Below are positions 1 to 5,918 of a stretch of DNA of 6,093 nt, one piece after another. The stretch comes from Candidatus Falkowiibacteriota bacterium. Its GTDB lineage: Bacteria > Patescibacteriota > Patescibacteriia > Patescibacteriales > SZUA-104. Location: positions 1 to 6,093 of the forward strand of contig JALUVW010000118.1 in NCBI GenBank assembly GCA_027020105.1. The letters are read 5' to 3'. Numbering within the stretch: the stretch's first letter is position 1; the number at the start of each line of letters is the position of its first letter. Made by a program: the position numbers and the translations under genes. The notes below the pieces were generated by a model, which searched no databases, was not told the origin of the DNA, and was given only the letters and a program-made list of their open reading frames with translations.

Positions 1-797
1 TTGAAAAACTTTTTGCCGGTCGCCGCTTCGCTTTGCGCCATTTCGTTCGTGTGGTGCACGTTAATATGGTCCACGCCTCCGCAGTGAATATCAAGCCGAT
101 CCCCCAGAAACTTCATACTCATGGCCGAACATTCAATATGCCAGCCGGGAAAACCGATTCCCCACGGACTGTCCCACTCCATTTGCCTTTTCGCGCCCTT
201 GGGAGAAAATTTCCATAAAGCGAAATCGGTGGGATTTTTCTTTTCCGCGTTTTTCTCCACCCGCGCGCCCTCTTGCAAATCCTCCAATTTTTGATGGCTT
301 AACTTTGCGTAATCCTTAAACTTGGAAGTGTCAAAATAAATTCCGTCGGAAGTTTTGTAGGTATAGCCTTTTTCTTCCAGTTTTTTAATCAAGTCAATTT
401 GTTCCGGAATATTATCGGTCGCTCGACACCAAATGTCCGGCGGGGTGATATTTAGTTTGGCGATATCCTCTTTAAACGCTTTCTCGTAAAATTTGGCGAT
501 ATCCCACGCGGACTTCCCTTCTCGTTTCGCGCCGACTTCAAGCTTGTCCTCGCCCATATCCATATCGCCGGTTAAATGTCCGACATCGGTAATATTCATC
601 ACGTGCCTGACATTGTATCCGTTATAAAGCAAAACCCTCTTTAAGATATCTTCAAAAACATAAGTCCGCAAATTGCCGATATGCGCGTAATTGTAAACCG
701 TCGGCCCGCAAGTGTACAGCCCGACCTCATTGTTTTTAATCGCCTTAAACTCTTCTTTTTCACGAGTTAACGTATTGTATAAATACAATTTATTCAT
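1..797 (-). CDS. cysS: Cysteinyl-tRNA synthetase, N-terminal part (cut by window edge)
   Basis: Class I aminoacyl-tRNA synthetase that charges tRNA-Cys with cysteine using ATP in the cytoplasm. The 265 visible residues start MNKLYLYNTLTREKEEF, the usual CysRS opening. Seen in order: CGPTVYNYAHIGN at 30-42, containing the HIGH-type ATP motif as HIGN; the conserved NITDVGH at 68-74; GWHIECSAM at 218-226; and a GGVDHINVHHTNEMAQSE block at 240-257. By family alignment the catalytic zinc ligands are Cys30, Cys223, His248 and Glu252, all present. The KMSKS loop and the tRNA-binding C-terminal domains lie beyond base 1; full enzymes are about 450-480 residues. The ATG at 797 is chosen because the protein begins there as the family does. 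A weak GGGG lies about 10 bases upstream in the transcript. It follows dnaJ on the same strand after 118 bases, so co-transcription is possible but unproven. Identity is very secure. Confidence 0.97.
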   Translation of the reverse strand, partial: MNKLYLYNTLTREKEEFKAIKNNEVGLYTCGPTVYNYAHIGNLRTYVFEDILKRVLLYNGYNVRHVMNITDVGHLTGDMDMGEDKLEVGAKREGKSAWDIAKFYEKAFKEDIAKLNITPPDIWCRATDNIPEQIDLIKKLEEKGYTYKTSDGIYFDTSKFKDYAKLSHQKLEDLQEGARVEKNAEKKNPTDFALWKFSPKGAKRQMEWDSPWGIGFPGWHIECSAMSMKFLGDRLDIHCGGVDHINVHHTNEMAQSEAATGKKFF

Positions 798-837
798 AAA
801 TTTTGCGACCCCATTATTAAATGGAGCGTTTTGTCAC

Positions 838-871
838 TTGGATTTGGTTTGGCGTTTGAGTTTCGCCATTT
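838..871. repeat. Intergenic repeat copy downstream of dnaJ
   Basis: Bases 838-855 (TTGGATTTGGTTTGGCGT) are an exact 18-base inverted copy of 2051-2068, so the two copies bracket dnaJ. Bases 849-871 are also a direct copy of 2108-2130, 20 of 23 matching. The remainder of the 798-915 spacer holds only short palindromes, for example GCCAT at 865-869 against ATGGC at 877-881. There is no T-tract hairpin that would end the dnaJ transcript and no clear cysS promoter. Short degenerate intergenic repeats are the likeliest explanation. Confidence 0.6.
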
Positions 872-915
872 AATATATGGCAATTTTAGAGAAACTTAAA
901 ATAACGCCCCACGCC

Positions 916-2028
916 TCATATCCCCAATTCTCTCAGCAACTTCTTCTGCTTTCTTGATAAGTTCCTCGGAGTCTTAACGTGAACCTTAACGATATGGTCG
1001 CCTCTCTTGCCATGAGCGCCTCCGAAAGGGCCCTTGCCCTTGAGATGCGGCACCCCTTTTCCGCGCATTCTGAAACTGGTGCCTGATTGCGTTCCTTCCG
1101 GTATTTTTAATTTAACGGGACCGTCAACGGTTTCTATGTCTATTTTATCACCTAAAGCCGCTTGAGTAAAACTGATGTCGGCCTCTGAAACAATATCGTC
1201 GCCGACACGCTCAAAACGCGCGTCTTTTTTAACCCTGACTTGAATGTACAAATCTCCGGCCGGCGCGCCTTTCCGCCCTTGCTCTCCCTGTCCCGTCAAG
1301 CGGATAACGCCGCCGTCGTTAATGCCGGCCGGTATTTTCACTTTTAGATTCACGGTATCCCGATAAACGCCGAGGCCGCGGCATTTCGCGCATTTTTGGC
1401 TATACGCTCTCCCTTCGCCGGAGCAATCGGAACAAGTCATCTGCACCTCTATATTGCCGAATATGGTTCTTTGCGTCCTTGTCGTTTGGCCTTTGCCGCC
1501 GCAGGTCTTGCAAGTTTCAATTTTGGAGCCGGGCTCGGCTCCGCTTCCTTCGCATTTATCGCATTGAACGGTTTTATTCAACCTGATTTCTTTTTCCGCG
1601 CCGAAAACAGCTTCGTTGAATTCAACGGTTAATGAAACTTGAATATCCGCGCCCTTCTTGGTTCTCGCCCTTCCGCGACCCCCGCCGAATCCGAATATGT
1701 CGCCGATTCCTCCGAATATGTCGCCGAGATCGCTCATATCAACGTTAAACCCTTCCGAAAAATTGGAAAAATCCCTAAACCCCTCAAAGCCATGGAATCC
1801 TCCGCCGGCTTGGGCATGCTCAAAAGCGGAGCCGAACTGGTCGTATTGGGCCCGTTTTTTTTCATTGCCGAGAACTTGGTACGCCTCGTTTACTTCCTTG
1901 AACTTGGCTTCGTCCCCGCCTTTTTTGTCCGGATGGTACTGATGCGCCTTTTTTCTGAACGCTTTTTTTATCTCATCCTGCGAAGCGTTCTTGTCAACGC
2001 CGAGTATATTGTAATAATCTTTTGACAT
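916..2028 (-). CDS. dnaJ: Chaperone protein DnaJ (Hsp40, type A)
   Basis: Co-chaperone that binds unfolded clients and, through its J domain, stimulates ATP hydrolysis by DnaK. The 370 residues are close to the usual 370-380. Seen in order: J domain 1-69 with the essential HPD at 32-34 and the QYDQFG end at 61-66; Gly/Phe-rich linker about 75-118, including GDIFGGIGDIFGFGGG; four CxxCxGxG zinc motifs starting at Cys156, Cys173, Cys199 and Cys213, all intact (two zinc centres); then C-terminal substrate-binding domains with the usual VKIPAGIN and VKLKIPEGTQ. About nine extra residues (GPFGGAHGK) interrupt the usual GVPHLxGxGRGD stretch near 331-343. The start is set at MSKDYYNILGV (2028); a longer frame to 2073 adds only translated spacer repeat. 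No good Shine-Dalgarno precedes this start. It is the third gene of the dnaK/DUF3467/dnaJ run and ends in TGA. Confidence 0.97.
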   Translation of the reverse strand: MSKDYYNILGVDKNASQDEIKKAFRKKAHQYHPDKKGGDEAKFKEVNEAYQVLGNEKKRAQYDQFGSAFEHAQAGGGFHGFEGFRDFSNFSEGFNVDMSDLGDIFGGIGDIFGFGGGRGRARTKKGADIQVSLTVEFNEAVFGAEKEIRLNKTVQCDKCEGSGAEPGSKIETCKTCGGKGQTTRTQRTIFGNIEVQMTCSDCSGEGRAYSQKCAKCRGLGVYRDTVNLKVKIPAGINDGGVIRLTGQGEQGRKGAPAGDLYIQVRVKKDARFERVGDDIVSEADISFTQAALGDKIDIETVDGPVKLKIPEGTQSGTSFRMRGKGVPHLKGKGPFGGAHGKRGDHIVKVHVKTPRNLSRKQKKLLRELGI

Positions 2029-2050
2029 AATTCTAAAATCCAAAATCCTG

Positions 2051-2130
2051 ACGCCAAACCAAATCCAAATCATTAAATGACTGAATTTAAACGTTTTATC
2101 ATTTGGCTTGGCGTTTTAGTTTTGACATTT
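2051..2130. repeat. Imperfect palindrome and repeat copies in the DUF3467-dnaJ spacer
   Basis: ACGCCAAACCAAAT at 2051-2064 is an inverted match (13 of 14) to ATTTGGCTTGGCGT at 2101-2114. On the minus-strand transcript the single difference becomes a G-U pair, so a 14-bp stem enclosing 36 bases could form in the dnaJ leader. Inside it, secondary partial matches (CCAAATCATT against ATCATTTGG) extend the symmetry. Bases 2051-2068 are repeated in reverse at 838-855, and 2108-2130 recur directly at 849-871. The stem is not followed by a U-tract, so it does not look like a terminator. It accounts for most of the 115-base gap. Confidence 0.65.
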
Positions 2131-2143
2131 GGTGTTTTATGTT

Positions 2144-2440
2144 TTACCCTTTAAACCCTATCTCTTTTTCCGGGGCCGCCGCTTCTTTTATTTCTCCGAA
2201 ATTATCTTCATACTTTTTTAAATTTTCAGTCAAGGCCGAAACGATTCTCTTGTAATGCCCCGGATTAGTAATGATTTTCCCGGTTACTCTTCCGGATCCG
2301 CCCATAATGTTTAAAAACATTATCTGAAATTCGTCTTTATTGTGATTGACTTGCATCGCGTTAGCGTATTCCGCTCCCGGAATATTATCCACGATTTTGA
2401 TTTCTTGTTTGCCCTGCTGGGGCCGCGGTTGATTTGCCAT
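2144..2440 (-). CDS. DUF3467 family small protein
   Basis: A 98-residue soluble protein of unknown function. The core, about residues 12-84, follows the DUF3467 pattern: a start of the type 'NIPGAEYANAMQVNHNKDEF', then a hydrophobic strand (FQIMFLNIMG), a Gly/Arg/Val turn, and 'KIITNPGHYKRIVSALTENL' leading to 'KKYEDNFGEI'. The family's usual features are 'YaN...hs..EF.ldF' followed by 'tP.hakrl..aL..nl..YE..fG.I', which fit here. No signal peptide, membrane segment or cysteine is present. Two in-frame ATGs exist; the one at 2440 is preferred because ACAGG in the transcript lies 8 bases before it, whereas the ATG at 2446 would be only 2 bases away. This is the only gene here with a reasonable Shine-Dalgarno. 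It sits between dnaK and dnaJ, just behind a 20-bp hairpin, so a chaperone-related role is possible but only inferred from position. Confidence 0.85.
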   Translation of the reverse strand: MANQPRPQQGKQEIKIVDNIPGAEYANAMQVNHNKDEFQIMFLNIMGGSGRVTGKIITNPGHYKRIVSALTENLKKYEDNFGEIKEAAAPEKEIGFKG

Positions 2441-2448
2441 AAACATTG

Positions 2449-2453
2449 CCTGT
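2449..2453 (-). promoter_or_regulatory. Ribosome binding site deciding the DUF3467 start
   Basis: The transcript reads ACAGG here, a partial Shine-Dalgarno 8 bases before the ATG at 2440 and only 2 bases before the ATG at 2446. This spacing favours the downstream start. The site lies 3 bases past the 3' arm of the strong hairpin, so folding of that hairpin could affect ribosome access. Confidence 0.45.
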
Positions 2454-2456
2454 CTT

Positions 2457-2505
2457 AACCCGCCTAAATCCCATGCGAAAAATCAGCATGGGATTTAGGC
2501 GGGTT
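2457..2505. other. Perfect 20-bp hairpin between dnaK and the DUF3467 gene
   Basis: AACCCGCCTAAATCCCATGC at 2457-2476 and its exact reverse complement at 2486-2505 are separated by a 9-base loop (2477-2485). The structure starts 15 bases after the dnaK stop codon. In the direction of transcription it is followed by AAGACAGGC, not by a T-run, so it is not a standard Rho-independent terminator for dnaK. On the plus strand the following sequence is AT-rich, but no plus-strand gene reads into it. Plausible roles are a 3'-end stabiliser for dnaK mRNA, partial attenuation lowering downstream expression, or a dispersed palindromic repeat. Confidence 0.8.
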
Positions 2506-2520
2506 TAAATTGATTAATAA

Positions 2521-4440
2521 TTATTTTTTATCCTCATCTTTTTTCTCTTCAAACTCGCCTTCAACCGGCTTGTCGCCCGCAGCTTCAGCGGAGGACGACC
2601 CGTCGTCTTTTTTTCCGCCCTCTTCCGCCTTCTCCGCCGTCTGGGACTGATACATAGCGGTTCCGATTTTTTGCGCCACCGCGCTTAATTCTTCCATTTT
2701 CCTCTTCATTTCGTCGTATTGATCGGTGTCTTTGACTTTTTTCAAGGCTTCCAGTTTCTCTTCCAGTTCCTTTTTGTCCTCCGGCTTCATTTTTTCGCCG
2801 GATTCTTTCAATAATTTCTCGGTCGTAAACACAACGGCGTCGGCTTGGTTTTTTGTTTCAATATTTTCCTTTTTCTTTCTGTCCTCTTCCGCGTGCGCTT
2901 CGGCGTCTTTTTTCATTCTTTCAATTTCTTCCTTGGAAAGACCGGATGAGGCGGTGATGGTGATATGCTGTTCTTTGCCGGTCGCCTTATCCTTGGCCTT
3001 CACGTTCAATATGCCGTTCGCGTCAATATCAAAAGTTACTTCAATCTGCGGCACCCCGCGCGGAGCCGGAGGAATGCCGTCCAAAATAAACCTGCCCAAA
3101 TTTTTATTGTCGGCCGCCATCGGGCGTTCGCCTTGGACGACATTGATTTCCACCGAAGTCTGATTATCGGCCGCCGTTGAAAATATTTGCGACTTTGAAG
3201 CCGGAATCGTGGTGTTTTTCTCAATCAAAGGGGTGGCCACTCCGCCCAATGTTTCAATGCCCAAGGTTAGCGGGGTAACATCCAAGAGCAACACGTCTTT
3301 AACATCGCCCTGCAGCACTCCCGCCTGAACCGCGGCGCCCATCGCCACCACTTCGTCGGGATTGACATTCAAGTTCGGCTCTTTGCCGAAAAATTCTTTA
3401 ACCTTTTGCTGAACCAAGGGCATACGCGTCATTCCGCCCACCAAAATCACTTCTTCAATATCCTTGGTTTCAAAACCGGCGTCTTTCAAGGCGATTTTGC
3501 ACGGCTCAATGGTTTTTTCAACCAGATCGCCGACCAATTCTTCCAGTTTCGCGCGAGTAAGCTTCATGACCAAGTGCTTGGGCCCGCTCGCGTCGGTGGT
3601 AATAAACGGCTGGTTAATTTCCGTTTCCACCATGGTTGACAATTCAATTTTCGCTTTTTCCGCCGCTTCTTTAATCCTTTGCAAGGCCAAAGTGTCATTG
3701 GTCAAATCAATGCCTTGATCCTTTTTAAATTCGTCAATAATCCACTTTATAATCGCTTGATCAAAATCCTCGCCCCCCAAATGCGTATCGCCGTTGGTGG
3801 CCTTAACCTCAACCGTATCTTCGGTAACATCCAAAATGGAAACGTCAAAAGTTCCGCCGCCCAAATCGTAAACCGCGATTTGCTGCCCTTTTTTCTTGTC
3901 AAAACCGTAAGCGAGCGCCGCCGCGGTCGGCTCGTTGATAATGCGCTTAACCTCCAATCCCGCGATCTGCCCCGCGTCCTTGGTCGCCTGCCTCTGCGAA
4001 TCGTTAAAGTAAGCCGGCACCGTGATAACCGCCTCGGTAATCTTTTCGCCAAGTTTGGCTTCGGCATCGGCCTTTAATTTTGATAAAATCATGGCGGAAA
4101 CTTCTTGCGGCGAATATTCTTTATCGCCCATTTTCACCTTCACCCCTTCTCCCGCCTGCACGATTTTAAAAGGCACGGTATTAATATCTCTCTGCACTTC
4201 TTCGTCCGAAAATTTGCGTCCGATAAGGCGCTTAACGGCATATACCGTGTTTTCCGGATTTGTGACGGCTTGCCTCTTGGCGGTCTGACCCACCAATCTT
4301 TCGCCGTTCTTTGAAATGGCGACAATGGAAGGAGTGGTTCGATTGCCTTCCGCGTTTTCCAAAATTTTCGGCTGTCCTCCCTCAATGATGGCCATTGCCG
4401 AATTGGTTGTACCCAAATCAATTCCTAAAATTTTTGACAT
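2521..4440 (-). CDS. dnaK: Chaperone protein DnaK (Hsp70)
   Basis: ATP-dependent Hsp70 chaperone that binds exposed hydrophobic stretches of client proteins, working with DnaJ and the exchange factor GrpE in the cytoplasm. The 639 residues match the usual length (E. coli 638). Seen in order: IDLGTTNS phosphate loop at 7-14; catalytic Lys70 in AVKRLIGR; VPAYFNDSQRQATKDA at 141-156; INEPTAAALAYG at 168-179; phosphate-2 loop DLGGGTFDVSI at 192-202, including the family's autophosphorylated Thr (197); VGGMTRMP at 334-341; interdomain linker DVLLLDVTPL at 382-391; substrate-binding beta domain to about 505; helical lid to about 600; and an acidic/Lys tail with VEGEFEEK. The long nucleotide-domain segment after RLIGRKF places it with the 'Gram-negative-type' DnaKs. 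The start is at MSKILGID (4440); a longer frame to 4497 only translates the palindrome upstream. No clear Shine-Dalgarno and no CIRCE operator precede it. Confidence 0.98.
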   Translation of the reverse strand: MSKILGIDLGTTNSAMAIIEGGQPKILENAEGNRTTPSIVAISKNGERLVGQTAKRQAVTNPENTVYAVKRLIGRKFSDEEVQRDINTVPFKIVQAGEGVKVKMGDKEYSPQEVSAMILSKLKADAEAKLGEKITEAVITVPAYFNDSQRQATKDAGQIAGLEVKRIINEPTAAALAYGFDKKKGQQIAVYDLGGGTFDVSILDVTEDTVEVKATNGDTHLGGEDFDQAIIKWIIDEFKKDQGIDLTNDTLALQRIKEAAEKAKIELSTMVETEINQPFITTDASGPKHLVMKLTRAKLEELVGDLVEKTIEPCKIALKDAGFETKDIEEVILVGGMTRMPLVQQKVKEFFGKEPNLNVNPDEVVAMGAAVQAGVLQGDVKDVLLLDVTPLTLGIETLGGVATPLIEKNTTIPASKSQIFSTAADNQTSVEINVVQGERPMAADNKNLGRFILDGIPPAPRGVPQIEVTFDIDANGILNVKAKDKATGKEQHITITASSGLSKEEIERMKKDAEAHAEEDRKKKENIETKNQADAVVFTTEKLLKESGEKMKPEDKKELEEKLEALKKVKDTDQYDEMKRKMEELSAVAQKIGTAMYQSQTAEKAEEGGKKDDGSSSAEAAGDKPVEGEFEEKKDEDKK

Positions 4441-4466
4441 AATTTTTATCTTATTCCGCCCGGCCC

Positions 4467-4494
4467 GTAGGGGCGAACAACCATTCGCCTCTAC
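4467..4494. repeat. Imperfect palindrome in the dnaK leader
   Basis: GTAGGGGCGAA at 4467-4477 and TTCGCCTCTAC at 4484-4494 pair over 10 of 11 positions around a 6-base loop. The one mismatch is G-U if read on the plus strand and C-A on the minus strand. The form 'GTAGGGGCGAA...TTCGCCCCTAC' resembles dispersed intergenic palindromes I know from several bacterial genomes; that resemblance is from memory, not from a search. It lies about 27 bases before the dnaK ATG and explains why the upstream reading frame stays open to 4497 without being real coding sequence. Confidence 0.6.
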
Positions 4495-4519
4495 CAAGGC
4501 AAAGCGGAAATTAGTTATT

Positions 4520-4990
4520 TTATTTATTAATGATTTTATATATAGACTTTATTAAACTGCCACAATCTTCGCCATTATGAAAATGAATCTCATTTTGATA
4601 TTCAGGCCATCTGCCGGTTTTATTTTTTATATAATAAACAAGATCTCCCTCAATTGTTTCTAGTTCCTCTCTGCTCATACTATCTGAAGTCCAAATAAAT
4701 AAATCTACCTCGCTTAAACCCCGCCATTTATATCCATAATATCCGTTTTTACCAGATGCTCGTAAACCGCCGCGTAATCTTGCTGATATTGGTTGTTTCG
4801 TAACGCCTACATAGATAACTTTTTTATCGCGCCTTACAATATATAGTTTTTCATTGCCATTTTTTGCGGACGGACCAGAAAAGTGAGAAACGCCGATATT
4901 GGGCTTGAGCTCATTAACTTTCTTAATGGTGCGCTCTCCGTTTTTCCCGCCTATCTTTAATTTGTAGCACTGATAGTCATTGGGCTTCAT
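4520..4990 (-). CDS. GIY-YIG-like domain protein, function unknown
   Basis: A 156-residue soluble protein. Residues 48-130 fit a GIY-YIG nuclease fold: KLYIV at 48-52 takes the place of the 'GIY' strand, IYVGVT at 59-64 is the 'YIG' strand, the ARLRGG stretch at 70-75 supplies the conserved Arg (71), and ETIEGDLVYYIKNK at 111-124 carries the expected catalytic Glu (114) followed by a Tyr/Lys helix. It ends with a WPEYQNEIHFH stretch at 128-138, which I recall from uncharacterised single-domain GIY-YIG proteins rather than from UvrC. Residues 1-45 are an extra N-terminal region without a recognised motif. No second DNA-binding domain is visible, so a homing-endonuclease role is not supported. 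The GIY residues are only partly conserved, so activity is uncertain. It follows the zinc-ribbon gene by 24 bases and precedes dnaK by 79; it is AT-richer than dnaK. No Shine-Dalgarno is seen. Confidence 0.75.
   Translation of the reverse strand: MKPNDYQCYKLKIGGKNGERTIKKVNELKPNIGVSHFSGPSAKNGNEKLYIVRRDKKVIYVGVTKQPISARLRGGLRASGKNGYYGYKWRGLSEVDLFIWTSDSMSREELETIEGDLVYYIKNKTGRWPEYQNEIHFHNGEDCGSLIKSIYKIINK
4537..4565 (-). promoter_or_regulatory. Weak candidate promoter for dnaK
   Basis: On the minus strand TTGTGG (4560-4565) and TATATA (4537-4542) are 17 bases apart, inside the end of the GIY-YIG gene. The -35 matches the sigma-70 consensus at only three positions and the area is AT-rich, so chance is a serious alternative. 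A start near 4530 would give a leader of about 90 bases containing the palindrome at 4467-4494. dnaK could equally be read from further upstream. Confidence 0.22.
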
Positions 4991-5014
4991 AAGTTTTTAT
5001 TTTTAACTAATTCA

Positions 5015-5491
5015 TTACGGCGCCAAGCTATGAAGCCAATATTTTATTTTTTCCAATAGGGTCAATTGTGTTATCGCTTCTTCTCCGTTTTTCTGCAACC
5101 CTTCATCATCCTTATAAATATTATAAACCGCCAAAACAATATCTTTAACATGATTTTTTAAATATGGCTGATGGCTCCAATCCATATTATCTAAACTACT
5201 TATTATAAAACCTTTAGGGTCGGCTGGCTTCACTTCTTCTATCTTATCAAAAAGCAAAAAAATTGTTTCCTGAATATGGTTGGTTAATGAGCCAACATAC
5301 CATCCATAAGGAAAAAATCTGCCATATCGTCTTTTATGATAATTCATCGAATAAATTATTTCCGGAATAAAATCAAAAAATTCTTTTGCTGGTTCACCGC
5401 AATTCGGACAACAAAAATTTTTCCTGAAAGGAATATATAAAAGCGAACACTTGGAACATTTTATATCTCTAGAATTAATACGCAAAGACAT
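5015..5491 (-). CDS. Zinc-ribbon protein of unknown function
   Basis: A 158-residue protein that I do not recognise beyond its N-terminus. Residues 12-31 form a likely zinc ribbon: CSKC at 12-15 and CPNC at 28-31, with twelve residues between the pairs and an extra Cys27. The remainder looks alpha-helical and soluble, with many aromatics (Tyr/Phe/Trp) in the middle (HKRRYGRFFPYGWYVGSL at 52-69), an acidic stretch near 125-138, and a helical end (LLEKIKYWLHSL). No signal peptide or convincing membrane segment is seen. It starts at the only sensible ATG, 5491, without a Shine-Dalgarno, 14 bases after the membrane-protein gene ends, so the two are almost certainly co-transcribed. The base composition is AT-rich compared with dnaK and dnaJ. 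A nucleic-acid or protein-binding adaptor role would fit a zinc ribbon, but that is a guess. Confidence 0.7.
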   Translation of the reverse strand: MSLRINSRDIKCSKCSLLYIPFRKNFCCPNCGEPAKEFFDFIPEIIYSMNYHKRRYGRFFPYGWYVGSLTNHIQETIFLLFDKIEEVKPADPKGFIISSLDNMDWSHQPYLKNHVKDIVLAVYNIYKDDEGLQKNGEEAITQLTLLEKIKYWLHSLAP

Positions 5492-5505
5492 ATATGCTTA
5501 ACTTA

Positions 5506-5865
5506 TTAAAGTTTATAACTAAGGTATATAGATAATATATAACTTCCTAAAAATACAATTATAGGCCAAACAGCCAAGAAAATAAACCAACCCCATTTAT
5601 TTTTATACCATGACTCATATTCTAATTGTTTTTTATCTTTAAAAAATAAATTTTTAAAATACAAAACAGTTAAAATTATAAACAATAAAGAAATGGGGGG
5701 ATTTATATTATCGGGGTTTTCACCTAATAAGGTAACCGCATCGTAGACCATGAAAATCGCCATAATTTGTATTATAAAATTAATAACATACAAAATAGTC
5801 GCAATTTTTTTCATTTTTTTAATACTTGATCCTCTTTGTTTAATTTCAGTTTGTTGATTTTTCAT
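5506..5865 (-). CDS. Small three-helix membrane protein, unknown function
   Basis: A 119-residue protein with a charged, basic N-terminus (KQRGSSIKKMKK, 9-20) and three predicted membrane helices at about 21-43, 57-74 and 91-114. The loop between helices 1 and 2 (GENPDNINPP, 48-57) is polar; the one between 2 and 3 is strongly charged (FKDKKQLEYESWYKNK, 75-90). By the positive-inside rule the N-terminus and the 2-3 loop would be cytoplasmic, leaving the 1-2 loop outside. No conserved catalytic motif is visible and I cannot assign a family. The ATG at 5865 is used; Met18 is a possible later start, but the first lies about 20 bases after a probable transcription start. It is the first gene of an AT-rich three-gene run and has the lowest GC content in the window. 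A membrane partner for the following zinc-ribbon protein is conceivable but unsupported. Confidence 0.65.
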   Translation of the reverse strand: MKNQQTEIKQRGSSIKKMKKIATILYVINFIIQIMAIFMVYDAVTLLGENPDNINPPISLLFIILTVLYFKNLFFKDKKQLEYESWYKNKWGWFIFLAVWPIIVFLGSYILSIYLSYKL

Positions 5866-5891
5866 AAATTTTTAATTTTAGCATAAATAAA

Positions 5892-5918
5892 ATTATACTA
5901 CCTCCCTATTCTTGTCAT
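5892..5918 (-). promoter_or_regulatory. Candidate sigma-70 promoter for the three-gene run
   Basis: On the minus strand ATGACA (5913-5918, five of six consensus positions) and a perfect TATAAT (5892-5897) are separated by 15 bases, shorter than the preferred 17. Transcription would begin near 5885, giving a leader of about 20 A/T-rich bases before the ATG at 5865, with no Shine-Dalgarno. The -35 box coincides with the end of the palindromic element beginning at 5913. Confidence 0.5.

Noticed and set aside
33..218. Plus-strand open frame of 61 codons
   Set aside because: It is antisense to the cysS coding region, which shows clear CysRS motifs; it has no protein-like features of its own.
672..683. 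HIGN instead of HIGH in CysRS as an unusual active site
   Set aside because: HIGN is a common variant in bacterial CysRS (for example in Bacillus), so it is not noteworthy.
2029..2073. Extended DnaJ start (15 extra residues)
   Set aside because: The extension translates the intergenic repeat; DnaJ proteins begin at the MSKDYY-type start, at 2028.
2457..2505. Rho-independent terminator of dnaK
   Set aside because: The stem is strong but is followed by AAGACAGGC in the direction of transcription rather than a U-tract.
1396..4314. Many plus- and minus-strand open frames overlapping dnaJ and dnaK
   Set aside because: They are shadows of the two conserved chaperone genes in other frames; none shows a recognisable domain.
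4441..4497. Extended DnaK start (19 extra residues)
   Set aside because: The extension translates the GTAGGGGCGAA palindrome; DnaK begins at MSKILGID.
4520..4990. Homing endonuclease or intron inserted before dnaK
   Set aside because: No intron or intein boundaries, no interrupted gene and no extra DNA-binding domain are visible; dnaK is intact.
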